Shown: piece by piece, positions 57,193 through 64,000 of the stretch
How positions within the stretch are numbered: position 1 is the first letter of the stretch
Layout of the letters: every line of letters starts with the position of its first letter
Assembly: GCA_019055375.1 (NCBI GenBank)
Contig: JAHQIW010005275.1
Location: 434,001 to 498,000, forward strand
From: Parelaphostrongylus tenuis
Taxonomy: Eukaryota > Nematoda > Chromadorea > Rhabditida > Metastrongylidae
DNA length: 64,000 nt
Direction of reading: 5' to 3'
The notes under the pieces: model-generated
The model's input: only the letters and a program-made list of their open reading frames with translations
Databases searched by the model: none
What the model was told of the DNA's origin: nothing
Program-made: the position numbers and the translations under genes

Positions 57193-57622
57193 ATGAATAC
57201 TAGAAAATCCAGATTCATCTTGCTACACTCACCATCCTCCCGCTCCGAAGCATCCTTGCCCAGGGCCGCGCGAACGCAGCCCCACACGCAAAAATTTAGC
57301 TGTTGGCTTACTTCAACTCGAAGTAGCCACATGGGTCAGCCCTCACGGAAGTGCAATGTGTGGGCCTCACCATGGGGGTCCCGCCTTCTTGATCGCGAGA
57401 GCCCCCCAGCCAGGTAAGTTTATGAGCCGATGGTGGTCGGCAGCGCACAAATCGCCACGTCGTATTCTTCGCAGGTTAGTCAATCACTTCCACCTCGTCA
57501 GAAGTGGCGCGGACACCACAGCTATCAATCCCCAATACTCTACTGCAAATAATCGGCCTATTTGTGTAATACAAGATGAAGTCGAAAAAACCGCCGAAAC
57601 GTCAACCATTATTTTATTGTAG
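57193..57622 (+). CDS. Small ORF U, right outer copy (open only if spliced)
   Basis: A one-base difference from the left copy (CCCAGGGCC in place of CCAGAGCC near 57262) shifts the frame, so the unspliced frame stops at 57417. If the 61-bp GTAAGT...TTCGCAG intron (57414-57474) is removed, exons 57193-57413 and 57475-57622 join in phase into 122 residues ending in the same LVNHFHLVRSGADTTAINPQ tail. AATAAA follows at 57635-57640. Whether the base difference is biological or an assembly error decides which form is real. Function unknown. Confidence 0.4.
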
Positions 57623-57750
57623 TGATTTATGTTCAATAAATTCTACGTTGAATAATCTCACATTTACTCTTCAAAAGGAATACTAAAAAACTAGTTCACC
57701 GACTCTGTACTGATTACTCGACGAATACTGATTTCAATGTGAAACTGTGA

Positions 57751-57987
57751 TTGGACGCTACGCTATTGATCGATAGAGTTTTTCTTCAAATACAAAAAGA
57801 ATACGAAATCCATTTGATCATTGATGACACCACCTTTATTCCAGAAAAAGACGTTCTTCTTGCGCTTGAACAGATTTCAGGTTTAGTTCGGCACCAGTAT
57901 ACTCGATTGTTTTTCATTAGAAGGAGCGTTCGTAGAGATATTGGATTACGTTTATTCCGAAAAATTATGAACAGCAGTCGTGAATGA
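57751..57987 (+). CDS. Small ORF V, unknown function (right outer copy)
   Basis: Mirror copy of 49518-49754; 78 residues from TTG, one residue different. About 130 bp downstream of ORF U and its AATAAA, so it would need its own transcript or be an exon of another gene. Confidence 0.35.
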   Translation: MDATLLIDRVFLQIQKEYEIHLIIDDTTFIPEKDVLLALEQISGLVRHQYTRLFFIRRSVRRDIGLRLFRKIMNSSRE

Positions 57988-58187
57988 CTAATGGTCGTAT
58001 ACAAGTCCTCGTAAAATTTAACAGAGTTAAACTTAAAGCACAAAGAAGCACCAGTGCGATAACGTGGATTAATGAGTCAAATAGAATAATGGTATTAGAA
58101 TTCTTCTCCTAGAATTCCATTCGATCAAAAGACAACTAGAGGCGGCAAACACTATGGGAAAGCAAAACATTATCATTTTTTGCATCT

Positions 58188-58511
58188 TATCTTCACCATG
58201 AGCGCATGTGGCGCAGTGGTTAGAGGTGCTCTGGCGTCGCACATGAGGTCAATAGTTCGATCTCGCTTCATGGCTCACCAAGCCATCCATCCCCTCGAGG
58301 TCGGTAAATTGGTACCAGACAGGTCTCAGACTTGTTTGGGAGGATAAGCAGCACTGACTCGGTTCAGCGGGAGGCCACCGCGAGTCATTGTAAAGGCCAG
58401 ATATGCATTCAATCACCTCAAACGAAGTCGGAAATTGAAGTCGAATGCATGGCGCATCCCTCTGGGATTGATCAACGCCGGGAGCTTTATCCTTTTTTTT
58501 ATCTTCACCAT
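58188..58511 (+). mobile_element. SINE family A (copy A8) with 12-bp target duplication
   Basis: The SINE body spans about 58200-58499: GAGCGCATGTGGCGCAGTGG head, GGTCGGTAAATTGGTACCAG, AAAGGCCAGATATGCATTCA, GGGATTGATCAACGCCGGGA, then TTTATCC and a T-rich tail. TATCTTCACCAT flanks it at 58188-58199 and 58500-58511. A direct duplication of this length plus a homopolymer-like 3' end is expected from LINE-driven retrotransposition. This is the clearest defined copy and sets the family's boundaries. Confidence 0.85.
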
Positions 58512-58640
58512 TGTCCTCGCCCCTTCAACTTCGAAGGTAACGAGTTTCGCCGGAAAATGACATCACGCGGATGTTGTGAACTAGTCCGTTTGAGAAAAGA
58601 AAGACCTACGACTTCAAAGTCTTATGGGCACCTTATATGA
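58512..58640 (+). repeat. Palindrome unit continuing beyond the right arm
   Basis: CCCCTTCAACTTCGAAGGTA then ACGAGTTTC matches GCCTTCAACTTCGAGCATAA, TGAGTTTC inside the inner unit (56047-56080). The ancestral unit therefore continued here before the SINE inserted, and the corresponding bases are deleted in the left flank at 49330. Confidence 0.55.
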
Positions 58641-58871
58641 AATTTAGCTGACTCGTGTAGCTTAAAGCAGTTGTGACGACATCAGAACACCATATTGTCT
58701 CTTGCTAAGCCGTTTTGGACTCCATAAAACATGAATGGAAACATCGGTCGTGAGTTTTTGAATGGTTTTTATCATTTAGAATAATTGAACCTTTATATTC
58801 GACTTCTCCAAGGACCTCGCTCAAGGTGTAATACACCCTGAGAACAAACTGCGAGCTCTTAATGAGGTCTA

Positions 58872-59068
58872 ATATGGCACTTTTAATGTTAGTCCCATAT
58901 ATCGGCTTATGTTAGTCCCATATATCGGCCTTCTGGCTTCATCAGTAGCACGGTTCTGTTCAGCCAATCCCCTGTAAAAGAATGTAACCATACATATAAG
59001 GAAATTGATGCCGAATTTGTTACACTGCCAGACCGAAACATACGTTTAGCATCAAAAGTGCCATAACA
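58872..59068 (-). mobile_element. Inverted-repeat element with decayed hammerhead (copy 3)
   Basis: ATGGCACTTTTAATGTTAG at the left is mirrored by CATCAAAAGTGCCAT at the right. On minus, GGGATTGGCTGAACAG aligns with copy 1 (GGGATTGGCTAAACCG). A perfect CTGATGA (58939-58945) and a GCC-AGAA-GGC stem II follow, but the GAAAC box is CGATA. A 19-bp word starting GTTAGTCCCATATATCGGC is directly repeated with a 23-base period (58888 and 58911). Confidence 0.5.
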
Positions 59069-59069
59069 G

Positions 59070-60934
59070 GCCTCTTGAGAGGCTCAAAATATACTGTCAG
59101 GGTGTATATTTCTTAGATACTTCTCCGTCCTTAGTCGGCGAATTGCTATCAGGCTTGGTGCATCGGCAATCACCTCTAACGATCCATTCATGATTGCAGT
59201 TCATTATTCCATGCATTTATGAATACATATGTGACCGCTCACTTTTCCCTGTTTCGCCCCGTCATACGAGCAATTTCCAAATCGACGTGTTCTTGCTAAT
59301 TTTTTTTTGATAATGAACAAAAATCATTTGATAAGTAAGAGAACTCTGAGATTATGAACGAGAGGGAATTCTAAATAGAAGTTTTGCTCAATAATTCTGT
59401 GGATATTGATGAAATATGCACTATTATTTCATTGATGTAACCGTAGTCCGAGATACAATCATATCGCTATATCGCTGTCAGCAATTGAAAGGCTTTGAAA
59501 GCAGATGCTAAGTCTAATCCGATGTCTCGTACATCCGCACTAGTCATGCAATAGCCATGTTCATCATAGCAATCGAAATCATTATAATAGTAAATCGTTA
59601 GTCAAACTGCAGGTCAATGAGCTTACAAAAAGGAGTTTTTTGTAAACTGCAGTGGACAAAAAATGCCGTTTTTGTTATCGCCGCATACTGATTTGCATTA
59701 GATTAGCAATCGATCTATAACATACAGTGCGATGAAAAACGCTGGAACGTAGAAAACTTGAAGCGGGTATTATAACTACTACATCCGTTCATGTGCGACA
59801 ATGTATGATGGCGAATTGTTATTGACATGAGAAATAAATGATTAAATAGGTAGAATCTGATTGAATACAAATAAGCATAAAATATTCAATAACAATAGTT
59901 TCTACTAGAAATAACCTTATTGAAGTTTCTTCATTGATATTCTATCTTTAGCTGGCTAGTGATTCTCATGCAGTAACGACGAAAGTCTAAATTTCGATAC
60001 AAAACTACGCATTTGTCGATGGCACAGTGCTCTTCTAGCCCTTCTTCGCGGCCGAGCCAACCGCCCCCAACTAAAAATTGCAAGCTGTAGCTCAATTTTA
60101 TTCCTATGATACGTTGCTAGTTTGGAATTTTTCTTCCCTGTAGTCTCAAAAAAGCCGTGTCAATGCGTCCCGTCATCACGCATGCGTTCCGTGAGGATTG
60201 GAAGGAAGCTCGCCTCTCCGTATCTAGTAATCTTCTACGACGAAGGCACTTCATAGCCTTAGTTTAGGCGGAACCCTTATCCTGAATACAGTCAAAATTA
60301 GAAACTCTTACGACAGTCGTTACACTTTTTATACTCGATGAGTTAGAGAAACTTATTGGACAAGTCTGGCGCTCGATAGGGATAAATAGAGGCTTTGGAG
60401 AAATCCCTGTGAGTCTACTGATGCTAAAAGCATTATAATATATGCTTACTAATATTATTGATGCATATCACTGTCTTGATTTATAGGCAACCGTAAGTTG
60501 TTCACAAATCCTCATTATAGTTAGAATTGTGGAGTTTTCGCATTCTAAAGAACCGTAACGATTTGACTTGAGTGTCTTCAACTTCTTTTTCTAGCAATGT
60601 TTACTTTTGTAGTCATTGAGTCGAACAGGCGGGAATAGAGGGACTTCATCTAGCAATGAGATCTGATTCTGTCACCTTGCTTACCATTTACTAGCATGCA
60701 TACTTTACGTAACTTCAACAGAGGCGGATCGGTGTTATGCAAGATTTAACTAACATTAGATGCTCATGATGCAGATTCCAATGGAGTTTTATTCTCGGTT
60801 GAAAATAACCCCTTTTACTATTAACCCTCTCCGCATGTATCATATATGACACAGCGATGTCACACCGCACACAAGAGAATTTGCATAGGCACGTCCGCTC
60901 GCTCCTTAGTAACGAACTTCAAGTTTCATGAAGA
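59070..60934. other. Gene-poor stretch with one diverged palindrome-unit segment
   Basis: 59715-59800 (ATACAGTGCGATGAAAAACG, CTGGAACGTAGAAAACTTGA) resembles the unit segment at 56235-56300 (TGTAGTGCAGTGGAAAATTT, CTGGAACACGTAAAACTTAA). Near 60822 TTAACCCTCTCCGCATG resembles a piggyBac-type MITE start. Otherwise no features. Confidence 0.4.
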
Positions 60935-60936
60935 CA

Positions 60937-61690
60937 TCACCTGTATCACCTGTATCACCTGTCGTCCCGTTGATCGTCGAGTGACTCGAGCGGGTACCAG
61001 CAACTCTTCCATTTTTCCCTATCGCGTGCAAGAGTAGCCCAGTGGGTCCTCCTCGCTCTAGGAATTCGCTGAGCATCATATCTTTCTTCCATCGCTTTCG
61101 TGAAGAAATCGGACCAACGGGTCAGTGGTCTTCCTTTAGAGCGCTTGACGTCCCGAGGAATCCAGTCGGTAACGGCTCTCGTCCATCGGTTGTCGTTGAA
61201 GCGCATCACGTGTCCGGCCCACCTTATTTTCGACATCCTGGCGTGTAGAACGGCGTCTCTGATTTTCGATCGTTGACGTAAGTCGGAAGTTCGGATCCTT
61301 TGTCTCATTTGCGAAATACGAGATACTCCTAGCATCGACCTTTCGACTGCGCGTTCGATAACGGCAAGTGATCTTTCATCCTGCTTACGTAGCGACCAGG
61401 TTTCTGCTGCATACGTTAGGGCAGGGATAATTGTCGAGTCGAAAAGGTGGGCACGGAGTCGGATGTTCTTTGTCTTCTTCACTACATCTTCGATGCTCTT
61501 AAACGTTCCCCAAGCCGCTCGTTTCCTCCTGCTCAACTCTGGGGCTAGGTCGTTCATCGTGTTGATTTCACGACCTAGATAGATGTAACTGGAGCATTCG
61601 GAAATTGTCGTTCCGTTGAGCGTGAATGGGGCATTAGAAACCCATCCGTTCCTCATGAACATTGTTTTCGTTAGATTCAGTAGACATAGT
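60937..61690 (-). mobile_element. RTE-type retrotransposon, 3' half with tail
   Basis: A 235-codon open frame (61662 to 60955) covers the end of the reverse transcriptase and the C-terminal region: FMRNGWVSNAPFTLNG, YIYLGREINTMNDLAPELSR, LRAHLFDSTIIPALTYAAET, RSMLGVSRISQMR, SKIRWAGHVMRFNDNRWTRA, RPLTRWSDFF, HWATLARDREKW. After the stop, the 3' end shows three tandem AGGTGATAC-type units (plus strand GTATCACCT), the short repeat tail typical of RTE elements. The element is 5' truncated near 61690, as expected from incomplete reverse transcription. It is the most intact copy in the window. Confidence 0.88.
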
Positions 61691-64000
61691 TGTAATTAAA
61701 TGACGGAATCTCACAGGAAGGACTTTTATAAGTGTTTCTAGTAATGAAAGTGCCAATGTCTTGAAATGTTTTTCATGTTTTAACCACAGAACTAGATCCT
61801 TCCGGAAGAGAACACATTTCCAGCTGTTGCATATCATTTTTTTTATTCTACTCGTGGTTTTAGTCTTTCGATAGCTTTTAAATCTCGATGTTGAAACTAA
61901 GCTTGGTTTTCTGGAGAGAAACCTTCTCAGTATGTTTTCTTGACGAAAAGAATAGAAGGTGTTGATATCGGAGTGAGTAGCAAATTTTCTCAACACAAAA
62001 AGATTGAAGAATTTTTCGCTACGACTTGTCTGAAATGCAGTAACATTTTGTGCTATGTGCTCGTGTTTTGTTGCTTTTTTGGTGAGCAGAGGTTTTTCTT
62101 CAGATTACTAATATTGATTCAATAGTTTGGAAAATGGAAATTCTACTGTTAAGCGTTTTTACGGGAAGTACCTCTTAGTGCACTGTAATGAATGAATACA
62201 AAATTATGCTATGTTATTGGAATTCATCGCTTGTGTTTTGAGCCTGATAGTAGTGCTTTTGATTTTTAAACAGGTGAATTTTGATTTCAGAGTCATTTTA
62301 TTACGGCGAAATTATGGAATACGACAGGAGGGTCTCCTACAAGCATAGCTTTAGTAAGAGGAACGCTCACTTGTTACTGAACTTTCCTCTTTGCAATGCG
62401 ATCGCTGCATTTTTGGGATTCTAACGCAATTCCAACTCTTACCGCACATTACCTTCTGCGATATTATAAAGCTGTAAGTAGAAAAAAATTTCCTATAGCA
62501 CACAAGTATTTGAAGAATCTTATATGAAGGTGTTTTACTATGTAGCCCGATGTAAGCCTCAATAGAGTCCGCATTCAGCAATCTGAAGAAAACTTCTGTG
62601 ATAGTAAGATCGTCATTTCCTGCTCATCATTGCTTAGATCGTCATAGATATGTCTGTTCTACAATACTCCCAAATATCAAGCATGTGCAGTTCCTAAAGG
62701 CCGCTTGATTTCTTGCACCTGAGCATTAGGTCGCCTTGAACATATACTTTTGTCTTCACAGGTTTGAGGCGAAGCATACCCACTGGAAGCAGTTGGGCCG
62801 ACCAGGAGGTCTCTGATGCAATGTTGGTCTTCTATAAACCACCTACGTTTGCTCACATTGAAATTCTTTGAAGTGGTGGGAACTGGACGGCGTAAAGGAA
62901 ATCGTTCCAAGGGCATTCAAGTCGACGGAAATACGTAGAGCACCTCAAATTAGTGATACTGCTCAATGGGAAATGCTGTAGCGATCAACGATGTTCGTAA
63001 TCAAGCATAATGAAGGTAAAAAGTGATTAATCGTAAAACGATAGGAAAAGGCAATTCTAATTTCTGTAAAGGCCTCAACGACTATCACTACAGCGTAGTT
63101 GTTGACTAATGAACTTTGAACAGCTCACAAACGTTGAAAACGTAACTTCGACGTCAAAAACAGTTGGACCACATGAAGAGCACTACTGAATAAATTGGCC
63201 TCGACTGAAAACCAGTTAACATCGTACGAAGTTCTCGGCGTTTCGTGTATAATTTCATCCAATTTATTTCATAAATTGCGATTTTTTGCAGTTATAGTGA
63301 CACCTTCAGCCTGATAAGAATGTCAAACCATTTTTTTGCTCGAAAAACTTGAAACTTTATTGAAAAAATGTCGTTTATGGTCAATCACTGTATATCTTTT
63401 CTCATGAATGACTTTCTACCTGTTACATACTGCAAAATCAATGCAAAATTTGGTTTTTTTTTGTTTTTCTCCAAAGTTTTCCCACTACAGAGATCAGTTC
63501 CATATTAATGAGAATTGAGTAATTTCGTCACTTTTTAGTTCAGCTAATGCGAGGTTGTTAATACACGTTCATTTTGCACAAAATAGTACAACAGAGTTCG
63601 TACCAGTGTCTAACGTTTAGGCAGTTTCTTCGTCAGAGCCTGAAAGGGCCAAGTCGACGTGCAATCCGCATAGATGAACACTTTTGACAGCCAAATAAGA
63701 TTAAATTCAAACCAAATCGTAGAAGTTGAAACGTATAGCTATTAGCATTCATAAAATACCGTATTTTGTTTTTTACAGTCCGGTAGCCAATATGTAGATC
63801 AGCAGTACTGAGTACTACATGGGCGAGGAATGATGTGTTTGTTTCGAATCCCAAAAATCAGTCCGAGATATGGGGTAAAATCACGTGTGATGACAAGGCA
63901 TTCATTTTCCGATTCATATTTGAATCTTTGATGTAAATCCAAGATGTTTCGAGAATTTTGCGCGCTGAATTTTCTCGTTCCTGTGCGAGGATGGATATTT
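61691..64000. other. Gene-poor stretch to window end
   Basis: Short ORFs only. 62680-62990 is GC-richer with a minus-strand 79-residue frame and may be repeat-derived. Near 63600-63650 the minus strand reads CTGACGAAGAAACTGCCTAA, ACGTTAGACA, resembling the 3' ends of widespread retroelements, but too short to assign. Confidence 0.35.

Larger units (their letters stand above)
49331..58174. repeat. 8.8-kb near-perfect palindrome (4.3-kb arms, 271-bp spacer)
   Basis: Left arm 49331-53615 and right arm 53887-58174 are reverse complements. Corresponding coordinates sum to 107505 across most of the length (107504 around 50.3-50.5/57.0-57.2 kb and 107502 next to the spacer, showing small indels). 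Inner parts appear identical over kilobases, while outer parts differ at a handful of bases. The spacer 53616-53886 is unique. Each arm comprises two diverged tandem copies of a unit of about 2 kb plus a mariner derivative near the centre. Confidence 0.95.

Noticed and set aside
49331..58174. A single large transposon with 4.3-kb terminal inverted repeats
   Set aside because: The arms hold internal tandem copies whose homology continues outside both ends, there is no target duplication at 49331/58174, and the 271-bp spacer has no transposase.
1..64000. CRISPR arrays, bacterial operons, rRNA genes, spliced-leader genes
   Set aside because: None of the characteristic repeat spacing, Shine-Dalgarno-linked frames, rRNA or spliced-leader sequences was seen.

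Overview
Eukaryotic, AT-rich, repeat-dense DNA, most likely from a strongylid nematode (hookworm-type). The evidence is short GT-AG introns with TTTCAG-like acceptors, mariner-family relics, RTE-type endonuclease/reverse-transcriptase relics, and very many tRNA-derived short repeats. No operons, CRISPR arrays or bacterial genes are present. All assignments come from reading the sequence; no search was run.

Layout. Positions 1-34 kb are mostly intergenic repeat desert: a mariner relic (2.9-3.6 kb), two decayed multi-exon coding relics with in-frame stops (4.1-5.2 and 8.0-8.7 kb), RTE relics (12.3-12.8 and 25.2-26.5 kb), several SINE-like families (called A, B and E here), foldback elements whose terminal inverted repeats are themselves tRNA-like, a piggyBac-type MITE (21.9 kb), and a possible unrecognised minus-strand spliced gene (32.4-33.2 kb).

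The one clearly recognisable gene is a KCTD3/SHKBP1-type BTB plus WD-like protein on the plus strand, 34,854-42,226. I could thread 16 exons with compatible splice phases (about 690 residues). Its introns are loaded with the same SINE, tRNA-like and MITE insertions found elsewhere.

42-49 kb is gene-poor. It holds an element of about 250 bp with inverted ends around a degenerate hammerhead-ribozyme fold, a second hammerhead-like copy beside it, and a run of 21 G.

49.3-58.2 kb is an almost perfect palindrome: two 4.3-kb arms around a 271-bp spacer. Each arm is a tandem dimer of a diverged unit of about 2 kb that carries small ORFs of unknown function and a 578-bp mariner deletion derivative. 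Diverged pieces of the same unit lie outside both arms, so this is a tandem family that was later inverted. The right edge carries a SINE with a clean 12-bp target duplication. Some arm differences are homopolymer indels, so assembly error must be excluded before the palindrome is interpreted. 58.9-64 kb contains a third, more decayed hammerhead-type copy and the 3' half of a fairly intact RTE element with its short tandem tail.
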